Source of the DNA: Erysipelotrichaceae bacterium
GTDB lineage: Bacteria; Bacillota_I; Bacilli_A; Erysipelotrichales; Erysipelotrichaceae
NCBI GenBank assembly: GCA_022799495.1
Contig: JAAWON010000004.1
Span: 1 to 64,000 of the forward strand
Reading direction: 5' to 3'
Length of the DNA stretch: 64,000 nucleotides
Position 1 is the stretch's first letter. Each line of letters opens with the position of its first letter. The notes beneath the pieces were generated by a model. The model did no database searches, was not told the DNA's origin, and was given only the letters and a program-made list of their open reading frames with translations. Shown here piece by piece: positions 30,490 through 39,814 of the stretch. The translations under genes and the position numbers were made by a program.

Positions 30490-32361
30490 TTATTTACGCT
30501 GACTGGAACAAATCAAAGTTTCTATAAATCCCAATGCCGAGATTAACAATAAAACGATGATCAACATAGAACCTTGTGTCGTATCACCGGTTTGTGGTGA
30601 ACGCTCTATGGAATCTTGCCCACTTTGATTCGGATCCTTCTTTTCGCCATCCGCTAAAATATAATTCGGATCTTTTGCACCACATTCTGTACAAGCTCCA
30701 TCCACGAAGTGATGGGCTAACTGAGGCAATACCTTACCTGAGCGAAGCACCTCATCACACGCCTCGCATACGATATCTCCGCTGTATCCTGCTTCAGCGC
30801 AGCTAGGTGCTTTCGCATTTACCGCATCTTTCTCAATATGAGCACTTTTTTCAATCATTACATCCGCCTTGTTCAGTTCATTCATCAACGCCGCATCCGC
30901 AAAGTAGCGATCGCATACCGGACAGTGCCAATGCGCTAAATGCCCCGCTTCTTCACATGTCGCTGCCTTTTCCATAACTTCCACTGCCTGATGAGCAGCC
31001 AATGGAAGCACCACATCCTCCCGTGTTACCTCATTTGTCAAAGCCTGATCGCTGAAATATCCATCGCACTGATCACAATGCCAATGCATAAGCGCACCTT
31101 CCTCCAAACAAGTGGATGCCTTCTCTTCCACCTTGGTAATGGAGTGACCACTTGTTGCTAGAATGGTTTTATCTACCGTAATTTCATTCACGAGATTTGC
31201 ATCGGTATAATAACGATTTAATTGTGTCCAATATTCAATGTGTCCATCCTCTACACAAGTAGGTGCCAAATAAGCATAATGCGTTGTAATACCTGCGACA
31301 TTATCTTTCTCATTATGACTGCCCTTATTATCACCTGTGACTAGATTATCGCTCAAAGTCGGTGTTTGGGCTCCGGATGCGCGTGATACACCATACATGT
31401 ATCCGGCTTTTGCATATCTTTTTAAGTTATCCGGAATAACAAACTCAATATTTTGAACTGTCGATAGCCGTATCTCACCAAGAGGTGTATGAGAATTAAA
31501 GACACCGATCAAACCGCCCAGCCCCATAGAGGAAGAAGAAAGAAGTGCATATCCGGTACTCGCATTTGTTTCAATCACGACATTCTTCACCTGACAATGT
31601 TCAACGTTATTGCTTAAAAATGCAGCACCAATCAATCCCCCCAATTTACGCGTACCGCTGATGTTTAGATTTTCAACACCACAGTTTTGGATCATATTGC
31701 TGCCTTCTCCCCGCAGTCCAATCAATCCGCCAATGTTATCGCCTTCACTGTTTGACCCATTATAGATGCCTTTCACATAACTTCCCTCATTGCCTTTTAC
31801 ATGACAATCGATAATCTTGGAATAATGATCTCCTGCCAAACCACCTACCATAAAAGTACCGCTGATATGGATATCCCCGATGATATGGCAATTCGTTGTA
31901 GGTACCACCATATAGCCGCCTAATGCTCCAACTGTATGATTCGCTTCAATACTTACATTCTCCAATGTCAAATCAGCAATGACACTTGCTGATCCGCCCT
32001 GTGCATTGCCGAAGAAACCGGCATCATTCAATTCATTGTTTGTAATGCTCAAATTGCGGACTACTTTATGATTTCCTTGAAATGATCCTTTAAAGGGCGC
32101 ACTGCTTGTTCCGATCGGAATCCATTCCTCAAAATTCAAATCAATATCCGCAGCCAATGTAATTGTTTTCCCTATAAACGTCTTACCACCATTTACCATA
32201 TCGCGAAACGCATACAGTTCATCTTTATCAGAAATCGTAAATTGAGACGCCACATCATAGTCCCATCCCCATGCTTGCTCATTCGCTCTTACAAAAAAAG
32301 CAGAGGTATTCAAGATCAATAATAATAATGCACTGCCCCATACCGCCGCAATTCTTTTCAT
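30490..32361 (-). CDS. Cell-surface protein with GLUG-like repeats, Cys-rich repeats and LPXTG-like anchor (SPQTGD)
   Basis: Signal peptide; repeated GGLxG/GGLIG segments; repeats ATCEEAGHLAHWHCPVCDRYFADAALMNE; C-terminal SPQTGDTTQGSMLIIVLLLISALGFIETLICSSQRK. Confidence 0.85.
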   Translation of the reverse strand: MKRIAAVWGSALLLLILNTSAFFVRANEQAWGWDYDVASQFTISDKDELYAFRDMVNGGKTFIGKTITLAADIDLNFEEWIPIGTSSAPFKGSFQGNHKVVRNLSITNNELNDAGFFGNAQGGSASVIADLTLENVSIEANHTVGALGGYMVVPTTNCHIIGDIHISGTFMVGGLAGDHYSKIIDCHVKGNEGSYVKGIYNGSNSEGDNIGGLIGLRGEGSNMIQNCGVENLNISGTRKLGGLIGAAFLSNNVEHCQVKNVVIETNASTGYALLSSSSMGLGGLIGVFNSHTPLGEIRLSTVQNIEFVIPDNLKRYAKAGYMYGVSRASGAQTPTLSDNLVTGDNKGSHNEKDNVAGITTHYAYLAPTCVEDGHIEYWTQLNRYYTDANLVNEITVDKTILATSGHSITKVEEKASTCLEEGALMHWHCDQCDGYFSDQALTNEVTREDVVLPLAAHQAVEVMEKAATCEEAGHLAHWHCPVCDRYFADAALMNELNKADVMIEKSAHIEKDAVNAKAPSCAEAGYSGDIVCEACDEVLRSGKVLPQLAHHFVDGACTECGAKDPNYILADGEKKDPNQSGQDSIERSPQTGDTTQGSMLIIVLLLISALGFIETLICSSQRK

Positions 32362-32557
32362 TTGCGTGATTCCTTTCCCTTACTGAATCCAAATTCCATA
32401 TCATAATTCTTATTACATATATTGTTTATACATATTTTAAGGTACTATGGCAAATTTTACAAGTAAACTTCATCTTTTATCATAAATATGCAAGCATTAT
32501 GCATCATCTACTGATGGAACTTTCGTTTTCAAATAACTCAACATCTTCTCAACGCAT

Positions 32558-32587
32558 GAAAAAAGCCTTTGTTTAAGGCTTTATTTA
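32558..32587 (-). terminator. Intrinsic terminator downstream of tRNA-Glu
   Basis: Minus strand AAAGCCTTAAACAAAGGCTTTTTT. Confidence 0.7.
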
Positions 32588-32592
32588 CATAT

Positions 32593-32668
32593 TGGTGACG
32601 CGTACGGGATTTGAACCCGTGAATGCATGCGTGAAAGGCATGTGAGTTAACCGTTTCTCCAACGCGCC
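32593..32668 (-). tRNA. tRNA-Glu (UUC), CCA encoded
   Basis: Reverse strand GGCGCGTTGGAGAAACGGTTAACTCACATGCCTTTCACGCATGCATTCACGGGTTCAAATCCCGTACGCGTCACCA; anticodon loop CTTTCAC. Confidence 0.95.
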
Positions 32669-32835
32669 ATGTTTTCATTCATTCACACATCTATCAAAAG
32701 ATGTGCTGAATTGCTTTAATATAATATCATCCCCGTTGCCATATGTCAACGTTTTTTTTACTGATTAAGCGAAAAAGGCGCCTAAATCCATATAAAATGA
32801 TTATCCCTCTTCCTCTCATCAACCAAGCCACCAAA

Positions 32836-32874
32836 AAAAGGCATCGAGAGGGCAACCCCATCCCGACACCTACA
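32836..32874 (-). terminator. Intrinsic terminator at the end of the polyamine operon
   Basis: Minus strand GGTGTCGGGATGGGGTTGCCCTCTCGATGCCTTTTTTT (10-bp stem with wobbles). Confidence 0.65.
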
Positions 32875-32886
32875 TCAACTAAATTC

Positions 32887-33000
32887 CTAAAACTGTAAAA
32901 TACTCAGAAACATCATAATCACCACAATCGAAATAATCACTGTACGATATAAATACAATTTCCATTTCTTTTGTTGCTGCGCCTTACTGCGTGTACTCAT
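32887..33000 (-). CDS. Small single-TM protein (37 aa) immediately downstream of potCD
   Basis: MSTRSKAQQQKKWKLYLYRTVIISIVVIMMFLSILQF*; SD AAAGGTGG at the potCD stop; below the ORF-track size cutoff. Confidence 0.65.
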   Translation of the reverse strand: MSTRSKAQQQKKWKLYLYRTVIISIVVIMMFLSILQF

Positions 33001-33012
33001 ACTCGACCACCT

Positions 33013-34914
33013 TTACTTTGCAATTTTTGCCTTCGTCCATAACTCAGACATAATTTTACGCGCCTGCTCATTGTAATGAAAGAGTTCATCCAATTCATAA
33101 TCAGAACGCGGTAGATAAGCCGCATTCCCCGCAAACTCTCCGCCCTCTGCGCTCAATTCTTCCAATACCTCTTCATTGCTGGAAGTATAGCCCACATAGA
33201 GCGAATTACTGCGGCTATTTTCATATGCTAAGATGAAATCAATATAAGCATGTGCCAAAAGCGGATTATCAGCATTTTTGGGAATCACCATAGCATCAAC
33301 CCACAAATTGGTTCCCTCCTTTGGCATAAAATACTCCATTTCCTCATTCTGCGAATGAATATAAGCCGCATCTCCACTATAAACAACCGCAAGATCTTTA
33401 TTTCCGTTGATCATCGCATCAATTACCTCATCGGTCACAATCTCCGGCTCCATACTTACCATAATATCTCGCAGCCATTCATACGCCTCATGTAGTTGCG
33501 CTTCTGCATCACTGTTCATTGAATATCCCAGTGCCTTCAACGCTATCATAAAGGAATCCCGTTCCGAATCATATAAATACAATCTTCCCTTATATTTAGG
33601 ATTCTTGAGAATATTGTATCCCTCTTTTTCTAAATCCGCAAGTGCTACTTGCGATTTATTATAGACAATTCCAACGGTTCCCCAGAAATAAGGGATAGCG
33701 TAACTTTGCGTTGGATCAAATGCCAAACCTTGTAATTGTGGAGCAAGCAATTGCTCGTTGGGAATCAGCGAATGATCCAGCGGCTGAAGATAATCCTCCT
33801 GAATCAAGCGCTCAATCATGTAATCACTTGGAACCAAGACATCATAGCGCTCCCCACCTTGTAGTTTCGTATACATCAGTTCATTGGAATCAAATGTATC
33901 ATAAATAATCTTGACGCCATAACGTTCCTCAAATGCTTCATTGATTGCCGGATCAATATATTGACCGGCATTATAAACCTTTAATGTATCACTGCCAAAA
34001 GCGGCAATCGCATCACTGGAATCCATACTGCGCTTTGTGCCGTTTTTTAACCATGCCAACCCGCCTGCCAAAAACAGCACCACACACAGTGAAATTACCT
34101 GCAACACACGCTTTGACAAAGGGTGATGATGTTTTTCCGCCTTCTCCTTGATAATTGGAAGTAGATTCACCATAACCAAGGTAATCGTAATCATCAAGAC
34201 AATAATAGCCGACAGCGCATTGATGCTTGGATTGATGCGCTTACTCATGGTCCATACCAATGTGGAAATATTTTTCACCCCATTGCCGGTCACAAAATAT
34301 GATATTGTGAAATCATCAAAGGACATTGTAAAGGCAATCAGTGCTCCCGACACAATCCCCGGCATCAGTTGTGGAACAATCACCTTTTTCATTGCCTGAA
34401 ACGGCGTTGCGCCCAAATCCATAGCGGCCTCTGCCAAATTATCATCCAAAGAACGCAGTTTTGGCATCACGCTTAAAATCACATAGGGTATACAGAATGC
34501 AATATGTGCCAGCAACATTGTCATAAAGCCTTTTTCCATGTGAATGGAAACATAAAACAGCATCATGCCCACCGCAGTCACAATCTCCGGGTTCATGATC
34601 GGCAAATTATTGATCTGCGAAACCACCTCGCGAATGATGCGCCGTGATTTGCTTAATCCAATCGCGGTCAATGTCCCGATGAACGTTGCGACAATCGTTG
34701 CGATGATCGCTGTCACAAGTGTATAGTAAATTGCTTCCAGCATACCGGCATCATGAAACATTTTGTCATACCACTGTAACGAGAATCCGTCAAAATGTGT
34801 CAATGAGCGGGAATCATTGAAGGAAAACACCAGCATGTACAGGATCGGAAAGTAGAAAAACAGAAAAGTGGCGCCCAATAATATGCGCCGCATCATTTTA
34901 TGCGTTCGCATCAT
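33013..34914 (-). CDS. potCD: Fused spermidine/putrescine ABC transporter permease (PotC) and substrate-binding protein (PotD)
   Basis: N-terminal permease with EAAMDLGATPFQAMKKVIVPQLMPGIVSGALIAFTMSFDDF; C-terminal SBP LKVYNAGQYIDPAINEAFEERYGVKIIYDTFDSNELMYTKLQGGERYDVLVPSDYM. Confidence 0.93.
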   Translation of the reverse strand: MMRTHKMMRRILLGATFLFFYFPILYMLVFSFNDSRSLTHFDGFSLQWYDKMFHDAGMLEAIYYTLVTAIIATIVATFIGTLTAIGLSKSRRIIREVVSQINNLPIMNPEIVTAVGMMLFYVSIHMEKGFMTMLLAHIAFCIPYVILSVMPKLRSLDDNLAEAAMDLGATPFQAMKKVIVPQLMPGIVSGALIAFTMSFDDFTISYFVTGNGVKNISTLVWTMSKRINPSINALSAIIVLMITITLVMVNLLPIIKEKAEKHHHPLSKRVLQVISLCVVLFLAGGLAWLKNGTKRSMDSSDAIAAFGSDTLKVYNAGQYIDPAINEAFEERYGVKIIYDTFDSNELMYTKLQGGERYDVLVPSDYMIERLIQEDYLQPLDHSLIPNEQLLAPQLQGLAFDPTQSYAIPYFWGTVGIVYNKSQVALADLEKEGYNILKNPKYKGRLYLYDSERDSFMIALKALGYSMNSDAEAQLHEAYEWLRDIMVSMEPEIVTDEVIDAMINGNKDLAVVYSGDAAYIHSQNEEMEYFMPKEGTNLWVDAMVIPKNADNPLLAHAYIDFILAYENSRSNSLYVGYTSSNEEVLEELSAEGGEFAGNAAYLPRSDYELDELFHYNEQARKIMSELWTKAKIAK

Positions 34915-35759
34915 GCTTTCCCTCGCTTTCTTCCTTGCACATCATCACTTTTATCCAGTTTTCTAGTCACATACATGGATATCATAATAATACAAGCCAT
35001 CACCATGGAAATGGCACTGCCAAAATTCCATTCCCCTACCGTAATAAATTGATTTTCAATCACATTTCCGATTAGCATATAGCCTCCACCACCCAATAGC
35101 TTCGGGATGACAAAACTAGATACCGCCGGCAAAAAAACAAGTGTGATGCCGGATATGACTCCCGGCAGGGAAAGCGGCAAAGTAACCTTAATAAAGCGCT
35201 GAAAGGCACTCGCCCCCAAATCATCCGCCGCATCCAGCAAAGATCGATCCATCTTAGCCAATTGTGATTCAATTTGTAAAATCATGAAAGGAATAAAATT
35301 ATAAACCATGCCAAGAATCACCGCAAAATCGGTATACAACAATTTTTGTGGCGCAATGCCAAGCCATTGTAGGATTGAGTTCACCAAGCCATTATCGGAC
35401 AAAATACCGATCCAAGCATAAGTGCGAACCAACATATTGATCCACATTGGCAAAGTTATGAAAAGAATATAGAGATTGCGCCGCTTTTCGTCACCGCCGG
35501 CAATCGCATAAGCGATCGGATAACCGATCAAGATACATAAAATCGTCGTAATCAAGGCAATGCGCAAAGACAGCCACAATGTATGCAGAAAATCCGCATC
35601 GGTAAAGAAATGCACGAAATTTTCCAAGGTGAATTGCACAGTTGCGACTTCATTGCCTGCTTTTGTAAAGGCATAAAGGAGAATCAAAGCCATCGGAATG
35701 ATGATCATGATACTCATCCAGATCAGATATGGATAGGTTAAACGCTTAAAAGTGTTCAT
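34911..35759 (-). CDS. potB: Spermidine/putrescine ABC transporter permease
   Basis: Multi-TM permease with LLDAADDLGASAFQRFIKVTLPLSLPGVISG EAA-like loop; overlaps potCD by 4 nt. Confidence 0.92.
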   Translation of the reverse strand: MNTFKRLTYPYLIWMSIMIIIPMALILLYAFTKAGNEVATVQFTLENFVHFFTDADFLHTLWLSLRIALITTILCILIGYPIAYAIAGGDEKRRNLYILFITLPMWINMLVRTYAWIGILSDNGLVNSILQWLGIAPQKLLYTDFAVILGMVYNFIPFMILQIESQLAKMDRSLLDAADDLGASAFQRFIKVTLPLSLPGVISGITLVFLPAVSSFVIPKLLGGGGYMLIGNVIENQFITVGEWNFGSAISMVMACIIMISMYVTRKLDKSDDVQGRKRGKA

Positions 35760-35763
35760 TTCC

Positions 35764-37350
35764 TTAATACCCCATCTTACTCATGACATGGATATCCTCA
35801 GGACGGAAGTCTAACGCAATCTCTGCGCCTTCCTCACTGTTATGCGTGGTATGTACCTTGAACACACGCCCTTTGGTCGCAAACGATACTTCATATACAC
35901 CGACTTCAATTGTATCAGGATCAAAATCGTATTCTACATCCTCAATCTCCACATCACTTTCATCACTGAGTTTCCACCCTTGCGCATTGGCCCATGTTTT
36001 CAGATCGGTGTCAATTGCCACACTCTCCTTGATCTCATCTACGCTCTTAAAGAAATTAAAGGCAGAAATCGCTTCATTTTTCTTGGGATTCTCCACATAC
36101 TTCTGTTCTACCGCCATGATATTGACCGTGATACTTGTGCCATTGGCCGTAGCGAATGTGACCGGATAGTTACCGACTTCCTCTTTTAATTCATATTCGA
36201 TTCTAGATATCGACAAGTATTCATTGGTCATCGGATCCCATGCCTGCGCATCGGCACGAGCGATGATCTCCGCATCATTGAGCTCCTTGATATCGGCCAA
36301 GTCCACATAAAAACTATTGGCGGATATGCGCTCCTTCGCATCACTAGATGCCACATCATGCGGCTTCGTCACATGCATTTTAACACTTACCTTAGTCCCG
36401 GGTACAGTTTCCACCATGATCTCATAGTGAACCCCTTTAAACAGTACCGATTTTACGACACCATTCAATTTCCCCTCGTGTTCCTTTACAATATCTAAAT
36501 CCTCGGGACGAATCACCACATCCACTGCTTCCTTTTCCTTAAAGCCAAAATCGACACAGGTAAAATCCTGATCATCAAATTGGACTTGATAATCGCAAAG
36601 CATCACCCCGGGAATGATATTTGATTCACCGATGAAATTTGCCACATAGCGATTCTGCGGTTCGTTGTAAATATCAATCGGTGAACCAACCTGCTGGATT
36701 TCGCCATCCTTCATTACCACGATCTTATCACTCATGGTGAGTGCTTCCTCCTGATCATGCGTTACATAGATAAAAGTGATACCGACTTCTTGTTGGATAC
36801 GCTTCAATTCATACTGCATTTCCTTGCGCAGTTTTAAATCCAAAGCGGCCAATGGCTCATCCAACAATAAGACCTTTGGTTCATTCACCAATGCACGGGC
36901 AATCGCAATACGCTGTTGTTGGCCTCCGGATAGCAATGTCACATCGCGTTTTTCAAACCCCTCTAAATTGATCAGTTTTAGCATCTTCATCACCTTTTGC
37001 TCAATGACATCTTTGCTCATCTTTTTAATTTTTAAGCCAAAGGCAATATTTTCATATACATTCATATGTGGAAACAACGCATACTTTTGAAACACCGTAT
37101 TCAATTCTCGCTTATAGGGAGGCAGATCACTGATCTCTTTTCCATCAAAAATCAATCGCCCCTCACTCTGTCGCAAAAAGCCGGCCAAGATCCGCAACAG
37201 TGTAGTTTTGCCACAACCCGAAGGTCCAAGCAAAGTCACAAATTCATTCTCATAAATATCCAACGATATCCCTTTTAATACCAACTGTCCGTCAAAATCC
37301 TTAACGATATTCTGAAATTGAATCAATCTGTTTGTTTCATTGATTTCCAT
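35764..37350 (-). CDS. potA: Spermidine/putrescine ABC transporter ATP-binding protein with large insertion in the C-terminal TOBE region
   Basis: [63 protein letters not shown] halves [19 protein letters not shown] and [14 protein letters not shown] separated by ~173 extra residues. Start at MEINETNRL. Confidence 0.93.
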   Translation of the reverse strand: MEINETNRLIQFQNIVKDFDGQLVLKGISLDIYENEFVTLLGPSGCGKTTLLRILAGFLRQSEGRLIFDGKEISDLPPYKRELNTVFQKYALFPHMNVYENIAFGLKIKKMSKDVIEQKVMKMLKLINLEGFEKRDVTLLSGGQQQRIAIARALVNEPKVLLLDEPLAALDLKLRKEMQYELKRIQQEVGITFIYVTHDQEEALTMSDKIVVMKDGEIQQVGSPIDIYNEPQNRYVANFIGESNIIPGVMLCDYQVQFDDQDFTCVDFGFKEKEAVDVVIRPEDLDIVKEHEGKLNGVVKSVLFKGVHYEIMVETVPGTKVSVKMHVTKPHDVASSDAKERISANSFYVDLADIKELNDAEIIARADAQAWDPMTNEYLSISRIEYELKEEVGNYPVTFATANGTSITVNIMAVEQKYVENPKKNEAISAFNFFKSVDEIKESVAIDTDLKTWANAQGWKLSDESDVEIEDVEYDFDPDTIEVGVYEVSFATKGRVFKVHTTHNSEEGAEIALDFRPEDIHVMSKMGY

Positions 37351-37361
37351 TGCTTTTCCTC

Positions 37362-37895
37362 CTAGAACATGGGCGGTGTGCTTACCCATAAAAGGGAAGC
37401 CTCATGTTTACCGCTGTTTTTGATATAATGAGTGTTGCGTCCGCTGATATAAAAGGTTTCCCCTTTTTTCAGCGTATACTCCTTATCACCGTTGACCAGT
37501 GTAATCCGTCCCTGCAATACATAGCCAAACTCCTCACCGATATGAGGATCGATGGTATGAGAGACCCCTTGTGGATTCAAGGTTAAAATCATCGGTTCCA
37601 TCTCATTTTTTTGTGCATTGGGAATGATCCAGTGAATGGTAAAATCCTCCTGTTCATCCACAAAAAAATCGTCTTGATGAAAGACGATCTGTTCCTCACT
37701 TGCTTCCTTAAAGAATGCGGCAAGATCCGTTCCCAGTGCCGCCAATATATCCTCCAGTGTTGATACGGAGGGTGAGGTCAGATTTCGCTCCACTTGGCTT
37801 AAAAACCCTTTGGTTAACTCACTGCGACTCGCAAGTTCCTCCAATGTAAGATCCTTGCGAATACGCAACTGCTTTAGTTTTCGTCCTATGTCCAT
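37362..37895 (-). CDS. XRE-family regulator with C-terminal cupin (PuuR-like)
   Basis: [53 protein letters not shown]; cupin [49 protein letters not shown]. Confidence 0.93.
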   Translation of the reverse strand: MDIGRKLKQLRIRKDLTLEELASRSELTKGFLSQVERNLTSPSVSTLEDILAALGTDLAAFFKEASEEQIVFHQDDFFVDEQEDFTIHWIIPNAQKNEMEPMILTLNPQGVSHTIDPHIGEEFGYVLQGRITLVNGDKEYTLKKGETFYISGRNTHYIKNSGKHEASLLWVSTPPMF

Positions 37896-37927
37896 ATACT
37901 TTTCTCCCTTCTATCCCTTTGATCCGA

Positions 37928-38035
37928 ATGTTTAGTATTAGTAAACATCCTGTATCATATTTGAAACTGATATAATTATACAGGTTTTCTCAATATATGC
38001 AATATATTTAAAACAAAATGTTTAATATTTTAAAC
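37928..38035 (-). promoter_or_regulatory. Promoter of the XRE-pot operon flanked by two related inverted repeats
   Basis: Inverted repeats ATGTTTAGTATTAGTAAACAT (37928-37948) and GTTTAATATTTTAAAC (38020-38035); between them, minus strand, TTGCAT (38002-37997), 16-bp spacer, TATAAT (37980-37975). Confidence 0.6.
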
Positions 38036-38218
38036 TAAACAGTTGAAAGAAGCCCCCAGAGCGATGGCATATCTTTTTGCCCTCATACTTTTTTTGCTCG
38101 CCTGTCCTTACATCCCATATATAAAAGAATAAGAAATAGGGAAAAGGCATAGCCATGCAAAGCAAACTATGATAGGATAAATAGCGTATCTTACTTGTTA
38201 GACAAAGGAAGTGAACCT

Positions 38219-39133
38219 ATGAAACACAAAAAGAAACTTGTCACAGTTGCCACCGCATTCGGTATTACCAGTGCCGCAGCGCTCTATGCGGAACGTAAAA
38301 TCCTCTCCTCATTATTTGAGCGCGATGATCAGTGGATGAAAGGAGCACGTGACGGGAAGCGTTACGCCTATGAATGGTTTGATGACAAAGGAGCGAACCA
38401 CCGCTATATCGAAGCACACGACCATGTACGCCTACATGCATATGAATTGCCACAATCCATTCCCACGCACCGCTATATGATCATGTTACATGGCTTTCAT
38501 GGGTATGTGAAAGAACTCAGTTATGAGGCAAAGCATTTTTATGAAATGGGTTATCATCTCATTTTGCCAAGCATGCGAGCACACGGAATGAGTGAAGGGG
38601 CAATGATTACGATGGGCATTTTGGAACATCTGGATGTTTGTCGTTGGATGGAAGAAGTACGCCGCACAGATCCACAAGCACAAATCACCCTGTATGGAGT
38701 ATCTATGGGTGCGGCCACAACTCTTTTGACTTTGGCAAAGCCGCAAGGTGAGTGGGTTCGTGCAGCCATTGCCGACTGCCCTTATGCGCGAGTAATAGAC
38801 GTCTTTGATTATTATTTATCGAAGCGGCTGCATCTTCCTTATCGTTGGTATTTGTATGCCTGTAATGAATTGGTATATCATAAATCCCATATTTCATTGA
38901 AGGAAGCACGTCCGATTGATGTGGTGGATCAAATTAAAACACCGCTCTTATTGATTCATGGCGATGCGGATGACTTGGTTCCTTATTCCATGATGGATGA
39001 ACTTTATCAAAAAGTGAATGGCCCTAAACAAAAACTGACCATTCCCCATGCAGGCCATGCGCTTTCCTCCAGTTATGATCCTGATACCTATTGGCAATGT
39101 GTGGATGCATTTCTTAAGCGGTATTCGCTATGA
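38219..39133 (+). CDS. Alpha/beta hydrolase
   Basis: MLHGFHGYVKE, YGVSMGAATTLL nucleophile elbow, LLIHGDADDLVPY, GHALSSSY; SD AAAGGAAGTG. Confidence 0.9.
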   Translation: MKHKKKLVTVATAFGITSAAALYAERKILSSLFERDDQWMKGARDGKRYAYEWFDDKGANHRYIEAHDHVRLHAYELPQSIPTHRYMIMLHGFHGYVKELSYEAKHFYEMGYHLILPSMRAHGMSEGAMITMGILEHLDVCRWMEEVRRTDPQAQITLYGVSMGAATTLLTLAKPQGEWVRAAIADCPYARVIDVFDYYLSKRLHLPYRWYLYACNELVYHKSHISLKEARPIDVVDQIKTPLLLIHGDADDLVPYSMMDELYQKVNGPKQKLTIPHAGHALSSSYDPDTYWQCVDAFLKRYSL

Positions 39134-39235
39134 TCAGCGCATTGTGAAACTTTTCATAAATCATGATACCTCGTACAAGGTGGTTGTATATCATTGAAGC
39201 GATCACACCCATAACATCTGATATTTGCTTTATAA

Positions 39236-39548
39236 TAAAAAAACAGACCGCTTTCACAGTCTGTCTTTTTGTGGGTATCCTTACGGATACAAACCTTGAG
39301 GGGATCAAGGATCAAATCAGGTGTTGGGCATAGGTCAGATTAAAGGTTATTAGGATAGAGATATTTCCATTCCCTGGAATTGGAGGAATGGGCAGAGAAT
39401 CTGCCTATGACCCGAATCGCGGTTGCGACAACACCCGTGAGTACCCACCCATTTCATCTCCCCGCAAGCCCTTGCACGATTATGTATGCGATAGTCAGGT
39501 CAACCTATAAGTCCCGATTATCATGAAAAGTCGAGCATTTCTTTTCAC
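39236..39548 (-). ncRNA. Candidate free-standing structured RNA (~310 nt), family not identified
   Basis: Minus-strand promoter TTGCGC (39583-39578), 17-bp spacer, TATTAT (39560-39555); terminator ACAGAC...GTCTGTTTTTTT; nested helices listed in findings; no plausible ORF on the strand; lies between asnS and a convergent hydrolase gene. Confidence 0.65.
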
Positions 39549-39689
39549 AACATAATAATAAACGAAATTTTAAAATTGCGCAATACTCTTTGCGCAACTT
39601 GGAGATGAAATGAAAAACCTGCGATTATCGCCACTTTTTGAAAATGTACGCAATTCAAATTTGCCTGTTTTTTGCCTTTCCGACATGAA

Positions 39690-39718
39690 AAAAAGCCCAT
39701 AACTAAGGGCTTTTTTGA
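39690..39718 (-). terminator. Intrinsic terminator of asnS
   Basis: AAAAAAAGCCC ataactaa GGGCTTTTTT. Confidence 0.75.
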
Positions 39719-39814
39719 AGGTGTAAAAATGGCAAAATGGCAAAATTCGCATGACCGAATTTTTCACGTTTTTTACCGCCTTTTTCATCTCTGATTTTAA
39801 CAAAATCAAAAAAT

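Noticed and set aside
39570-39809. 79-aa minus-strand ORF downstream of asnS
   Set aside because: Spans the asnS terminator and the ncRNA promoter; no SD and no family features.
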